Below are positions 8,504 through 17,142 of a stretch of 64,000 bases of DNA, piece after piece (position 1 is the first letter of the stretch; each line of letters opens with the position of its first letter). The DNA comes from Methylotenera sp. (GTDB lineage: Bacteria > Pseudomonadota > Gammaproteobacteria > Burkholderiales > Methylophilaceae). The notes under the pieces were generated by a model. That model saw nothing but the letters and a program-made list of their open reading frames with translations, did no database searches and had not been told where the DNA came from. The position numbers were made by a program, and so were the translations under genes. The stretch lies in assembly GCA_013141495.1 (NCBI GenBank), contig JABFQV010000008.1, positions 62,001 to 126,000 on the forward strand, given 5' to 3'.

Positions 8504-10303
8504 ATGAATCGCAAATATGCTAACGCCCATGTTAGCTCAGTAGTAAGCGGTTTGATCTTGCTTGCGGCAGTGCAAACTGCCTTCGCAGATGCAGACTTAG
8601 ACAAACGTGTGCAAGATCCAAATCAGTGGGCTACGCAAACTGGTGGTTACAACAGCCAGCATAATAGTAGCTTGAATCAGATTAACAAAGGTAATGTAAA
8701 AAATCTTAAAGCAGCGTGGTCATTCTCCACAGGTGTATTGCATGGTCATGAAGGCGCGCCGTTGGTAATCGGCGACATGATGTACATTCACTCAGCATTT
8801 CCTAACAATACTTATGCGGTTAACTTAAATAATCCTGAAAAAATTGTTTGGACTCATAAACCAAAGCAAGATGCATCAACTAAAGCTGTGATGTGTTGCG
8901 ATATTGTTGACCGTGGCGTCGCTTACGGTGCTGGTCAAATTGTTAAAAAGCAAGCTGATGGTCATCTACTTGCTCTGGACGCAAAATCAGGCAAGGTAAA
9001 TTGGAAAGTTGAGTTATGCGATCCAAAAGTTGGGATGACATTTACACAAGCACCATACGTTGTTAAAGACACAGTGTTAATCGGCTGTTCAGGTGCTGAA
9101 TTAGGGGTTCGTGGTGCAGTCAATGCAGTTGACTTAAAAACAGGCGCTTTAAAATGGCGTGCTTATGCAACGGGTCCTGACTCAGACATCCGTTTACAAA
9201 AAGACTTTAACTCAGCGAACCCGCATTATGGTCAATTTGGTTTAGGTACTAAAACTTGGGAAGGTGACGCTTGGAAAATCGGTGGCGGTACTAACTGGGG
9301 TTGGTATGCTTATGATCCAAAATTAAACTTGTTCTACTACGGTTCTGGTAACCCGGCACCTTGGAACGAAACCATGCGCCCAGGCGACAACAAATGGACA
9401 ATGACTATTTGGGGCCGTGATGTTGATACAGGCGAAGCTAAATGGGGTTATCAAAAAACACCTCATGATGAGTGGGATTTTGCTGGTGTAAACCAAATGA
9501 TGCTAACTGACCAACCAGTCAACGGCAAAATGACACCATTGCTTACTCACCTTGACCGTAACGGCATTATGTACACGCTTAATCGCAACACAGGTGAATT
9601 GATCTTAGCCGATAAAGTGGATCCAGCAGTCAACGTGTTCAAAAAAGTGGATTTAAAAACTGGTTTGCCAGTGCGCGATCCTGAGTTCTCAACACGTATG
9701 GATCACAAAGGGACTAACATTTGTCCATCAGCTATGGGTTTCCATAACCAAGGTGTTGACTCTTATGATCCTGAATCACGTACGTTATATGCTGGCTTAA
9801 ACCATATTTGTATGGATTGGGAGCCGTTCATGTTGCCATATCGTGCAGGTCAATTCTTCGTGGGTGCAACGCTCGCGATGTATCCTGGCCCTAGCGGACC
9901 AACCAAGACTGAAATGGGTACGGTACGTGCCTTTGACACTGTAACGGGTAAAGTGAAATGGTCTAAGTGGGAGAAATTTGCTGCTTGGGGTGGTACTTTG
10001 TACACCAAAGGTGGCTTAGTTTGGTATGCAACATTGGATGGTCAACTAAAAGCATTGGATAACGCCAACGGTAAAGAGTTGTGGAAATTCAAAATGCCTT
10101 CAGGTGGTATCGGATCTCCAATGACATACGCTTTCAAAGGCAAGCAATACGTAGGTAGCATGTTCGGTGTAGGTGGCTGGCCTGGTGTTGGTTTAGTGTT
10201 TGACTTGACTGACCCAAGTGCTGGTTTGGGTGCTGTAGGTGCCTTTAAGGAACTGCAACATTACACCAATATGGGCGGCGGTTTGATGGTGTTTAGCCTG
10301 TAA
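8504..10303 (+). CDS. mxaF: Methanol dehydrogenase large subunit MxaF (Ca-type, PQQ)
   Basis: This 599-residue periplasmic quinoprotein oxidises methanol to formaldehyde with PQQ and passes electrons to cytochrome cL. It has a signal peptide of about 28 residues, the vicinal disulfide C131-C132, Glu199 and Asn283 (metal ligands by family alignment), and the catalytic region HDEWDFAG with Asp325. Two residues after this Asp is Ala327. In lanthanide enzymes (XoxF) this position is Asp, so the protein is MxaF and not XoxF. The start has an AGGGAGACG ribosome site. It leads the mxaFJGI genes and is divergent from a two-component pair. Confidence 0.97.
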   Translation: MNRKYANAHVSSVVSGLILLAAVQTAFADADLDKRVQDPNQWATQTGGYNSQHNSSLNQINKGNVKNLKAAWSFSTGVLHGHEGAPLVIGDMMYIHSAFPNNTYAVNLNNPEKIVWTHKPKQDASTKAVMCCDIVDRGVAYGAGQIVKKQADGHLLALDAKSGKVNWKVELCDPKVGMTFTQAPYVVKDTVLIGCSGAELGVRGAVNAVDLKTGALKWRAYATGPDSDIRLQKDFNSANPHYGQFGLGTKTWEGDAWKIGGGTNWGWYAYDPKLNLFYYGSGNPAPWNETMRPGDNKWTMTIWGRDVDTGEAKWGYQKTPHDEWDFAGVNQMMLTDQPVNGKMTPLLTHLDRNGIMYTLNRNTGELILADKVDPAVNVFKKVDLKTGLPVRDPEFSTRMDHKGTNICPSAMGFHNQGVDSYDPESRTLYAGLNHICMDWEPFMLPYRAGQFFVGATLAMYPGPSGPTKTEMGTVRAFDTVTGKVKWSKWEKFAAWGGTLYTKGGLVWYATLDGQLKALDNANGKELWKFKMPSGGIGSPMTYAFKGKQYVGSMFGVGGWPGVGLVFDLTDPSAGLGAVGAFKELQHYTNMGGGLMVFSL

Positions 10304-10353
10304 TTCAGTAACAAAGTTGTAATGTAAGCTAAGTAGAACGTATTAGCTAGGTC

Positions 10354-10375
10354 GCTGGGGGAGTAATTCCCCAGC
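10354..10375 (+). promoter_or_regulatory. Hairpin downstream of mxaF, containing a GGA-N5-TCC dyad
   Basis: GCTGGGG (10354-10360) pairs with CCCCAGC (10369-10375). It lies 50 bases after the mxaF stop and 178 bases before mxaJ. There is no T-run, so it may be a transcript-stabilising or processing hairpin that sets the high mxaF level over mxaJ rather than a full terminator. The core GGAGTAATTCC also matches the dyad described elsewhere. This single copy has no clear partner 23 bases away. Confidence 0.5.
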
Positions 10376-10552
10376 CATTTAGTGAAGTTTCTGCCTATTC
10401 AAATAAGTATTTATGCAGTGAAATTGCCAGTTCGGGTAATTATCTTTTTGCTTAATATGTATTCGAATGTGTAGCGATAACACAAGTTGTGCAGCAACCG
10501 CACGAGATAATTAAATATCAGGGAAGCCACCGTTTTAGGAGCGATTTATTTT

Positions 10553-11437
10553 ATGAAAGCCAGCATGAAAAATAGTAAGTTTGGTCAGTCAGTGTTGAAG
10601 TCATTCATTCTTGGCGCACTTAGTTTAGGTGCGCTTGGTTTAGGAACATTACAAGCGCAAGCAGCAGACTTAAACATCTGCGCAGGTGAAAATGAAATGC
10701 CTTTTTCTAATTTAAAGAAAGAAGGTTTTGAAAATGATATTGCAGAAATTATAGGTAAAGCCTTAAACAGAAAAGTTAATTATGTTTTTTGGAAAGATGC
10801 GCGTTTGGTTGAACGTGATTATCTAGTAAAAGGCAAGTGTGATGTGATGTTGGGGGTTGATAAGCAAGATGCAATTGATCCTCGCGTCAAAATTAGAAAA
10901 ATGCTCAAAACAGACACCTATTTAAAAACAGGCTATGTATTTATTACCCGTGAAGATAGGGAAATTGACATTTCATCCTGGAATGATGCTTTACTAAAAG
11001 AGCCTAATTTTCGCATTGGCGTAATGCATGACAGCCCAGGCAAGGTTATGTTGTTACAAATCAATCGTTTTGATGACATGTTTGATTACTTTGCTGAAAA
11101 ACAAAAGTATCAATCCACCCGTAACCGTGCCATTCGCGTTGACCCTCAGGAAGTTGTGAATGATGTTGCCACTAAATATATTCACTCAGCCATGCTTTGG
11201 GCACCAGAAGCAGCGCGCTATGTTAAAGAATCTAAAGTGCCGCTAAAGATGCAGGTGATCAAAGATGATGCAAAAAAATCGAATGGTGAGCCGGTACCAA
11301 TGCACTATGAAATTGTGATGGGAGTGCGTGAGAATGATACGGCGCTACAGCAAGATTTAAACCGGGTAATTAAAGAAAAACGGGCGGATATTGAAGCGGT
11401 ATTGAAACGTGAAGGTATTCCATTGTTGCCTATTTAA
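10553..11437 (+). CDS. mxaJ: MxaJ, solute-binding-like protein of methanol oxidation
   Basis: This 294-residue periplasmic protein has a signal peptide ending near QAQAADLNICAG and a bacterial extracellular solute-binding protein type 3 fold. The NICAGENEMPFS motif and the R-x-Y-L-V-K-G-K-C-D-V-M-LG segment are typical of MxaJ. MxaJ is encoded with MDH in all mxa operons and is needed for active MDH. Its exact role (assembly or chaperone) is not settled. A second ATG at codon 5 (MKNSK) is an alternative start. The order mxaF-J-G-I is canonical. The 249-base gap after mxaF holds a hairpin. Confidence 0.93.
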   Translation: MKASMKNSKFGQSVLKSFILGALSLGALGLGTLQAQAADLNICAGENEMPFSNLKKEGFENDIAEIIGKALNRKVNYVFWKDARLVERDYLVKGKCDVMLGVDKQDAIDPRVKIRKMLKTDTYLKTGYVFITREDREIDISSWNDALLKEPNFRIGVMHDSPGKVMLLQINRFDDMFDYFAEKQKYQSTRNRAIRVDPQEVVNDVATKYIHSAMLWAPEAARYVKESKVPLKMQVIKDDAKKSNGEPVPMHYEIVMGVRENDTALQQDLNRVIKEKRADIEAVLKREGIPLLPI

Positions 11438-11503
11438 GGCTTAAAAAACCAAAGTGTAGCGACATAGAGTCAGCTAGCCAGACTAAATAAAAATGAGGAA
11501 GAA

Positions 11504-12061
11504 ATGTTAAGTAAATTTACAAAACGTAGTCAATTAACTGCGCTATATGCAGCAGCAATCATGACAATGAGTCTTTCTGCTTGCCATGCAGAGCCTCAAT
11601 CATCGGCTCCAGTCTCCGTGAAGTCTGCAGATGCAGAAATAGTCGTAGATTCAGGACCAGATTTAGAGTTTCGCGGCACCATTTCAGGTGATGTGCTTGA
11701 TTTTAAGGATGGCAAAGGCGAAGACACCCCTGCTGTTAAACAGTTTAAAAAAACAGGCAAAAATCCTTATAACGGTAATGATGCGGTCGCTAGAAATGGC
11801 TATACCATATTCTCTACGGCTTGTTCCGGCTGCCATGGGCATTTGGCTGAAGGTAAGCTAGGCCCAGCATTGCATGATGATTACTGGACCTACCCAGGCA
11901 ATATGTACGATAAGGGTTTTTTTGAAACCATCTACGGTGGTGGTCAGGGCATGATGGGACCCCAAAAAGGGATGATTAGTCAGGATGAAATTTTGCAGAT
12001 TATGAGCTGGATACGAAGCGTTTATGATGGTGATCCTAAAAAAGCCAAATGGAAGAAGTAA
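11504..12061 (+). CDS. mxaG: MxaG, cytochrome cL electron acceptor of methanol dehydrogenase
   Basis: This 185-residue c-type cytochrome has one haem-binding motif, CSGCH (about residues 107-111). Downstream lies the GPALHDDYW segment and a Met-rich region (GGGQGMMGPQKGM) that supplies the axial Met. Family knowledge: cytochrome cL accepts electrons from MxaFI in the periplasm. The leader contains SLSACHAEP, so the mature end may be at a lipobox-like Cys or just after it. A GAGGAAGAA ribosome site precedes the ATG. It is in the mxaFJGI order. Confidence 0.95.
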   Translation: MLSKFTKRSQLTALYAAAIMTMSLSACHAEPQSSAPVSVKSADAEIVVDSGPDLEFRGTISGDVLDFKDGKGEDTPAVKQFKKTGKNPYNGNDAVARNGYTIFSTACSGCHGHLAEGKLGPALHDDYWTYPGNMYDKGFFETIYGGGQGMMGPQKGMISQDEILQIMSWIRSVYDGDPKKAKWKK

Positions 12062-12163
12062 TCTAGTTTTAGTTTAGTTTTAAGAATTCTATAGGGCGGC
12101 TAACTGGTGGCTACCTTGTAGATTGAGCAATATCACCAGCAACCATATCACAAGGAGTTTTTA

Positions 12164-12442
12164 ATGAAACGTATTTTGACATTAGTGGCAATCGCAGGCG
12201 CAATGGTTGCATCTGGCGCAGCATTTGCCTATGACGGCCATAACTGTAAAGAGGCAGGCAATTGCTGGGAAGCTAAACCTGGCTTTCCAGAAAAAGTAGC
12301 GGGTTCTAAATATGACCCTAAACATGACGCTAAAGAGGTTGGCAAACAACAAGCTTCTATCCAGGCGATGGATGCTCGCAATGCTAAACGTATTGCTAAT
12401 GCTAAATCTACAGGTAAATTTGATTACGATGCTGCTGAGTAA
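12164..12442 (+). CDS. mxaI: MxaI, methanol dehydrogenase small subunit
   Basis: This 92-residue protein comprises a signal peptide of about 22 residues and a small Lys-rich mature chain beginning YDGHNCKEAGNCWEAKPG. The two Cys with Gly-Asn between them, and the Lys-rich C-terminal helix, are characteristic of the MDH beta subunit. It wraps around MxaF in the alpha2beta2 enzyme. It is preceded by CAAGGAG and followed by a strong terminator, so the mxaFJGI transcript probably mainly ends here. XoxF has no equivalent subunit. Confidence 0.95.
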   Translation: MKRILTLVAIAGAMVASGAAFAYDGHNCKEAGNCWEAKPGFPEKVAGSKYDPKHDAKEVGKQQASIQAMDARNAKRIANAKSTGKFDYDAAE

Positions 12443-12455
12443 TTAGCGTCTAATT

Positions 12456-12486
12456 AAAAGCCGATGTTTTGCAGCATCGGCTTTTT
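12456..12486 (+). terminator. Rho-independent terminator after mxaI
   Basis: AAAAGCCGATG (12456-12466) pairs with CATCGGCTTTT (12475-12485) around an 8-base loop, with T-rich DNA following. It separates mxaFJGI from mxaRSACKLD and would lower accessory-gene expression. Confidence 0.85.
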
Positions 12487-12491
12487 AGTTT

Positions 12492-12540
12492 AATTCCATC
12501 AGCGTTTCAGCTATATATTATTAGTAGCGCTGATGAAATT
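12492..12540. promoter_or_regulatory. Inverted repeat before mxaR
   Basis: AATTCCATCAGCG (12492-12504) is mirrored by CGCTGATGAAATT (12528-12540), 13-base arms with one mismatch and a 23-base centre. It lies directly after the mxaI terminator and 72 bases before mxaR. It may be an operator or leader hairpin for the accessory operon. The short run to mxaR has no strong Shine-Dalgarno sequence. Confidence 0.45.
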
Positions 12541-12611
12541 ATTCTGAGCTACTTCGAGAATACTCTGATTAAATTTTTGCCGCTAATTGCTTTTGAAAGC
12601 CTTTTCTGAAT

Positions 12612-13634
12612 ATGTCTGATAACAACATCAATTTAAATGAATGGCGCGAGCGCGCAATTGCCTTTGAAAATGCACTCAATAGTGTAGTGCTTGGGTTAGA
12701 TAGGCAAGTGCGAGCTTTGACAATCGCCATTTTTTCACGTGGGCATGTATTGTTAGAAGGCGATGTTGGGGTAGGTAAAACCACGCTATTGCGCGCTGCG
12801 GCACGTTTGTTAGGCGGTGAATATCAGCGTATTGAAGGCGCGATAGACTTAATGCCTAGTGACTTTTTGTATCATGCGTACCTTGACCAGAGCGGGCAAC
12901 CTGCCGTAGCACCTGGACCATTATTGCAGCATGAAGAAGCTTTAGCCGTATTCTTTTTTAATGAAATAAACCGCGCCAGACCGCAAGCGCACAGCTTGTT
13001 ATTGCGTCTAATGGCGGAGCGCAGCGTGAATGCATTTAATCGTGAATATCATTTTCCACATCTTACGGTATTTGCTGATAGAAACCGTTTGGAGCGTGAA
13101 GAAACCTTTGAATTGCCTGCCGCCGCACGCGACAGATTTTTTATGGAAATCTCTATTGACGCACCGAATGACCGTGATTTACAACGTGATTTGATGTTCA
13201 ACCAACGTTTTCACAATGTTGATGCACTTATTGATACCCTGCCGGCTGAACTAGTACCTTACACTGAGCTAAATGCAGTGGCTGAAGCGGTGCAAGCCAG
13301 CGTGCGCGCTGAGCTACCCCTGCAAGATTACGCGGTTAATTTATGGCGTGCCTTGCGTAACCCCGCCGATGCTGGCGTAGTGTTTGATGATGTTGATACG
13401 TCAAGATTGGTCGCAGGCGGCGCAAGCCCACGTGGTATGGCGATGCTGATGCGCGCCGCACGTTGCCGTGCTTGGCTTGAAAATCGTGATTACCTGACGC
13501 CAGATGATATTCGCGCCGTGTTTCACGACACGGTCTCACACCGCGTATTCTTTACCCCTGCCTACGAACTGCGCCGCGAAACGTTAGCGCCACGATTATT
13601 GAATAGCGTGATTGATAAAGTTTCTGCACCTTAA
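12612..13634 (+). CDS. mxaR: MxaR, MoxR-type AAA+ ATPase (first copy)
   Basis: This 340-residue MoxR ATPase has Walker A GDVGVGKTT (about residues 55-63), Walker B with the family motif FFFNEINRARPQ, and an arginine-finger region FELPAAARDRF. MoxR ATPases work with VWA-domain proteins as metal-insertion or assembly chaperones. MxaR is part of the set required for active Ca-MDH. The ribosome site is weak. The stop is directly followed by the mxaS frame. It is about two-thirds identical by eye to the second copy at 19013-20029. Confidence 0.93.
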   Translation: MSDNNINLNEWRERAIAFENALNSVVLGLDRQVRALTIAIFSRGHVLLEGDVGVGKTTLLRAAARLLGGEYQRIEGAIDLMPSDFLYHAYLDQSGQPAVAPGPLLQHEEALAVFFFNEINRARPQAHSLLLRLMAERSVNAFNREYHFPHLTVFADRNRLEREETFELPAAARDRFFMEISIDAPNDRDLQRDLMFNQRFHNVDALIDTLPAELVPYTELNAVAEAVQASVRAELPLQDYAVNLWRALRNPADAGVVFDDVDTSRLVAGGASPRGMAMLMRAARCRAWLENRDYLTPDDIRAVFHDTVSHRVFFTPAYELRRETLAPRLLNSVIDKVSAP

Positions 13635-14546
13635 TTGCCGACCGTACTTTTTAATTTAATCGTGAATAGTTTTATACCCCAGGAATTTTATTATCATCTA
13701 GGCTGGCGCGCACGCGGCGCTCAGCTTGGGCCGCATCCTACGCGCACCTCTGGTGGCAATGCTGACTTTCAGAGTTATGTGCCTTTTATGGAAAACCCAA
13801 ATCCAAGACGCATCGATTTACGTGCCACTGTACGTACCGTGCCGCATCAACTCATGTCGCGTGTATACCATGAGCGTGGTGCGGTGGCTGTGTACGCCAT
13901 CATTGATCTGTCAGCCTCCATGCGCTTTACGGGCAATAGTGAAAAACACCAACTAATGGCGGATATTGCCGCTTCTGCCGCTTGGTCCGCGCTGCGTAGC
14001 GGCGATTCATTTGGCCTGGTTGCGTGTGACAATGTCGTGCGGTCAGATTTGTTTGAGCCGCCTACTCATCGACGCGGCTTGGCAGATGAGATTCGTACCA
14101 AGCTGCTTAAACAACAAAAAGCCAGTTCAACGGAAACCGCCAGCACGCCTCTTTCAGCCAGTGCATTACCGCTCGCCGCCCAGCAACTGCGACAAAAACG
14201 TTCCCTGGTATTTTTAATCTCTGATTTTCATTTATCAGATGTACTTTTAAATAAAACCTTAGATTCTCTCGCACCGCACGATGTGGTACCGCTAGTACTT
14301 TGGGATAGTGTGGAATACAACAATATTCCAGCTTGGGGTTGGGCGCGCGTGCGCGATATGGAAGGTGGTGGCGATCGTTCTTTATTTTTGCGCCCTAGCT
14401 TGGTACGCCTAATCAAAACCTGTTATGCAGAACGGCGTAAAAATATTATTGCTCAATGCGCAAGGGCTGGTACGCGCGCACCTTTTTTTATAGAAGATAC
14501 GTTTAACGCCGAGCGATTAACACGTCATTTGTTGGAGGCGTGTTAA
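13635..14546 (+). CDS. mxaS: MxaS, DUF58 protein (first copy)
   Basis: This protein of up to 303 residues belongs to the DUF58/MxaS family. It shows GWRARG, NPRRIDLRA and a VWA-like strand with the DLSASM metal-site motif, followed later by FLISDFHLSD. The start is uncertain: the frame opens with TTG immediately after the mxaR stop, an in-frame GTG lies at 13662, and neither has a strong ribosome site. The stop overlaps the ATG of mxaA by one base (TAATG). MxaS is encoded between MoxR and MxaA in MDH clusters and probably bridges the ATPase to the membrane VWA proteins. Confidence 0.87.
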   Translation: MPTVLFNLIVNSFIPQEFYYHLGWRARGAQLGPHPTRTSGGNADFQSYVPFMENPNPRRIDLRATVRTVPHQLMSRVYHERGAVAVYAIIDLSASMRFTGNSEKHQLMADIAASAAWSALRSGDSFGLVACDNVVRSDLFEPPTHRRGLADEIRTKLLKQQKASSTETASTPLSASALPLAAQQLRQKRSLVFLISDFHLSDVLLNKTLDSLAPHDVVPLVLWDSVEYNNIPAWGWARVRDMEGGGDRSLFLRPSLVRLIKTCYAERRKNIIAQCARAGTRAPFFIEDTFNAERLTRHLLEAC

Positions 14547-15487
14547 TGAATGCTAAATATATATTTGGCTTGTGTAGCCTCATATTCAGCACCTTTGCTG
14601 TGACGACTATAGCGGCTAGTAACACTAGCGCTGAAAAAAACAGCGTAGTAAAAGTTCAATCCAGCACCGATGAAATAGGCTATCAGATTGGTGATATTGC
14701 GCATCAAACCATCATGGTTATCACGCCAAGCGGTTATCAATTTGATGCGTCTTCGCTGCCCGCCAAAGGTAAAGGTGCGGCCAATATGGAGCTTCGCGAT
14801 GCTAAATGGCAAGTACATAAAATCGGCAATACCAGCCAACATAAGCTTGAACTAGAATGGCAGATTTTTCGGGTCATGCAAGAAACGCGCGCTTATTCAT
14901 TGAAGCCGCTAGATTTACAATTTGCTCCCCAATCGCCTACGGATAAAGTACTGACTGTGCATGTGAATGCGGCGCGCGTGTTAGTGTCATCGGTATTGCC
15001 TACCAGCATGGATGCCGCGTACACCCAACCACGTTTTGATGTTGCGCCACAAGCACGTAACACACGTCCAATGATCGTCACATTAAGCTTAGGGTTAGTC
15101 GGTTTGCTGTTATCCGGCTTCTATTTTGCTTGGCGGCTTGATTGGTTACCAGCAAGATTTACCGCATTATTTGCTGCACCTAAGCCATTTAGAATCGCAT
15201 ATCGTCAAATACAATCTTTACAAAAAAATACCGATCATTCAGAACAATTAACAAGTGCTATGCGTACCCTGCGCCGTGCCTGTGATGCAACGGCAGGTGC
15301 AACCATAAGTGCAGAAAGAGTGGGCCTGTTATTTGAGTGCAATGCTCGGTTAGCCACAAGGCGCACTGAAATTGAAAGCTTTTATGCAGAATCAGAGCGT
15401 GCTTTTTTTGCAGGCAATGCCAGCAGTTTTAGCTTAAATCAACTCAAGCAATTAAGCCGTCAATTGATGGCATTAGAATCGGCCTAA
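14546..15487 (+). CDS. mxaA: MxaA (first copy)
   Basis: The ATG at 14546 is chosen over an upstream GTG because it overlaps the mxaS stop and has GGAGGCG at the right distance. The protein of about 313 residues has a signal peptide, a periplasmic domain, one membrane segment near residue 185 (SLGLVGLLLSGFYFAWRL) and a cytoplasmic tail. MxaA is one of the proteins (A, K, L) classically linked to calcium insertion into MDH. It has low sequence conservation and is assigned mainly by position and topology, with a paralogue at 20980-22056. Confidence 0.85.
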   Translation: MNAKYIFGLCSLIFSTFAVTTIAASNTSAEKNSVVKVQSSTDEIGYQIGDIAHQTIMVITPSGYQFDASSLPAKGKGAANMELRDAKWQVHKIGNTSQHKLELEWQIFRVMQETRAYSLKPLDLQFAPQSPTDKVLTVHVNAARVLVSSVLPTSMDAAYTQPRFDVAPQARNTRPMIVTLSLGLVGLLLSGFYFAWRLDWLPARFTALFAAPKPFRIAYRQIQSLQKNTDHSEQLTSAMRTLRRACDATAGATISAERVGLLFECNARLATRRTEIESFYAESERAFFAGNASSFSLNQLKQLSRQLMALESA

Positions 15488-15503
15488 CGAGTCAGTACGC
15501 AAC

Positions 15504-16553
15504 ATGAATTTTATCAACGATATTTTGCAATTTGCAGGAGTAGAGAATCTAGGGGTAGAAAATCTAGGGGTAGAAAATCTTGGCCTAGAAACCCCGGCAT
15601 ACTTGCTGCTCCTGCTACTGGCCTTGTTTCCGTTACTGGTACGCGGCCACACTACATTTGCTTACCCTTCAATCGCTCGACTGCCTGTCGACCCGCTCTC
15701 TAAATGGCTAGAACGCTTATGGCGAATTTTAGGGGCATTGTCTATTAGTTTTATCGCCCTTGGTTTAGCAGGTATTTACTGGGGAAGTCATTCTGTAGAG
15801 CGCGTTGGGCGCGGCGCACATATTATGATTGTGTTAGATCGAAGTGCAAGTATGAATGATAACTTTGCTGATAAGCCTGCAGAAGGTGAAGCTTCAAAAA
15901 TGGCAGTCGCGCGCCAGGTACTGCAAACCTTTGTGAGCAAAAGCCGTGAAGATTTACTGGGCATGGTGACTTTTAGCACCTCGCCGATACTGGCAGCGCC
16001 ATTGGGCGGCGATAGAGAGGCCGTATTGTCCGCGCTAAAGGCCACCGATGCTGGCGGCATGGGTTTTACTGCGGTAGCGCGTGGCTTGGGCATGGCGCTT
16101 GGTTACTATGAAGGCAAGCCTGTCACAGGGGCTCGTGTGGTGTTGCTGGTGTCAGATGGTGGCGCGCATTTAGAAAGTAAAACACAAGACATGCTACGCA
16201 ATATGTTTCATCGGCAAGGCGCCTCTCTTTACTGGATATTTCTGCGTTCGGCCAATGGTGCTAGTTTGACTAAACCGCAAGAAGAAGGGCATGACGACGC
16301 CTACCCAGAATATCAACTGCACCAGTATTTTGGCTCTATGGGTGTGCCTTATAAAGCGTATGAAGCAGAAAATCCAATGGCAGTAGAGCAGGCGATGGCC
16401 GACATCGCACGGCTAAAAAATCAACCTGTACGCTACCAAGAAGCAGCGCCACGGCGCGATTTGTCAGTGATTTTTTATTGGCTGGCATTGCTATGTACTT
16501 GTGGCTTATTTGCTTTTCACTTAACGGAGGTCAAACAATGGCGAACCGCTTAA
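15504..16553 (+). CDS. mxaC: MxaC, VWA-domain membrane protein (first copy)
   Basis: This 349-residue protein has a membrane segment at about residues 30-46, a second near 75-92, a von Willebrand A domain with the MIDAS motif DRSAS (IVLDRSASM), and a C-terminal membrane segment. VWA proteins are the usual partners of MoxR ATPases. The first 28 residues contain a tandem GVENL repeat absent from the paralogue at 22060-23082. Its 3' end overlaps the chosen mxaK start by 16 bases, which suggests coupling. Confidence 0.9.
   Translation: MNFINDILQFAGVENLGVENLGVENLGLETPAYLLLLLLALFPLLVRGHTTFAYPSIARLPVDPLSKWLERLWRILGALSISFIALGLAGIYWGSHSVERVGRGAHIMIVLDRSASMNDNFADKPAEGEASKMAVARQVLQTFVSKSREDLLGMVTFSTSPILAAPLGGDREAVLSALKATDAGGMGFTAVARGLGMALGYYEGKPVTGARVVLLVSDGGAHLESKTQDMLRNMFHRQGASLYWIFLRSANGASLTKPQEEGHDDAYPEYQLHQYFGSMGVPYKAYEAENPMAVEQAMADIARLKNQPVRYQEAAPRRDLSVIFYWLALLCTCGLFAFHLTEVKQWRTA
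15537..15593 (+). repeat. 15-bp in-frame tandem repeat at the 5' end of mxaC
   Basis: Three consecutive 15-base units (15537-15551, 15552-15566, 15567-15581) encode GVENL three times, followed by a decayed fourth unit (GLET). The units differ at only two or three third-codon or similar positions. This looks like a recent slippage expansion ahead of the first membrane helix. Confidence 0.85.
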
Positions 16554-17134
16554 AAGCCGCATTAATAAAAGCAGGCTTGCTGAATGCTTTCCCATGGATG
16601 TTGCTAATGTTGTTGCTATCTCTGCTTGCGCTGGCCTGGAGTGGGTATGCGCTTTACAAGGCAAATAGTTATCATCAGCATCTTAAACATAAAACATTGC
16701 AAAATGATGCCAGCCCTGATGCAATTTTTGCTGATGCAGTCTATTGGACTAAACGCAAAAATACCGAAAAAGCCACAAAGCTTTATGCGCAGGCCATCTC
16801 TAGCCATGATAAGAACATTCGCAAGTTAGCACATTACAATATGGCAAACCTCTACTTACACGAGGCATATTTGTTATTAGATGCATCGGGATTAGAGGCA
16901 TGGGATAAAGTCCTGCCGTTACTATCCATTGCCAAAGAAAGTTACCGCGAAGCTTTACGTCTGGCGCCTGATTGGATGGATGCCAAATATAACTATGAGC
17001 TGGCTTTGCGCTTAGTACCGACTATCGAGAGCAAAAGTCGCAGTAGTAAAGCTGAAGATGAAGACCTGCAAGATCAAAGTGTTCCGCAAGATGGATGGCC
17101 AGCCATTCCTGGTTTTCCACGCGGTATGCCGTAA
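16538..17134 (+). CDS. mxaK: MxaK (first copy), TPR-like membrane-anchored protein
   Basis: The ATG at 16538 (MANRLKAALIK) is preferred because GGAGG lies 8 bases upstream. An earlier in-frame start would overlap mxaC by 76 bases. The protein of 198 residues has one N-terminal membrane segment and a helical TPR-like periplasmic part (ADAVYWTKRKNTEKATKLY; LAHYNMANLYLHEA; REALRLAPDWMDAKYN). It has a Pro-rich end. MxaK is required for calcium MDH maturation by family knowledge. The exact role is open. Confidence 0.85.
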   Translation: MANRLKAALIKAGLLNAFPWMLLMLLLSLLALAWSGYALYKANSYHQHLKHKTLQNDASPDAIFADAVYWTKRKNTEKATKLYAQAISSHDKNIRKLAHYNMANLYLHEAYLLLDASGLEAWDKVLPLLSIAKESYREALRLAPDWMDAKYNYELALRLVPTIESKSRSSKAEDEDLQDQSVPQDGWPAIPGFPRGMP

Positions 17135-17142
17135 GGTTGTTC

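Noticed and set aside
8504-10303. Calling the 8.5 kb dehydrogenase a second xoxF
   Set aside because: The residue two after the catalytic Asp is Ala (WDFAG), and MxaJ, MxaG and MxaI follow directly, so it is MxaF.
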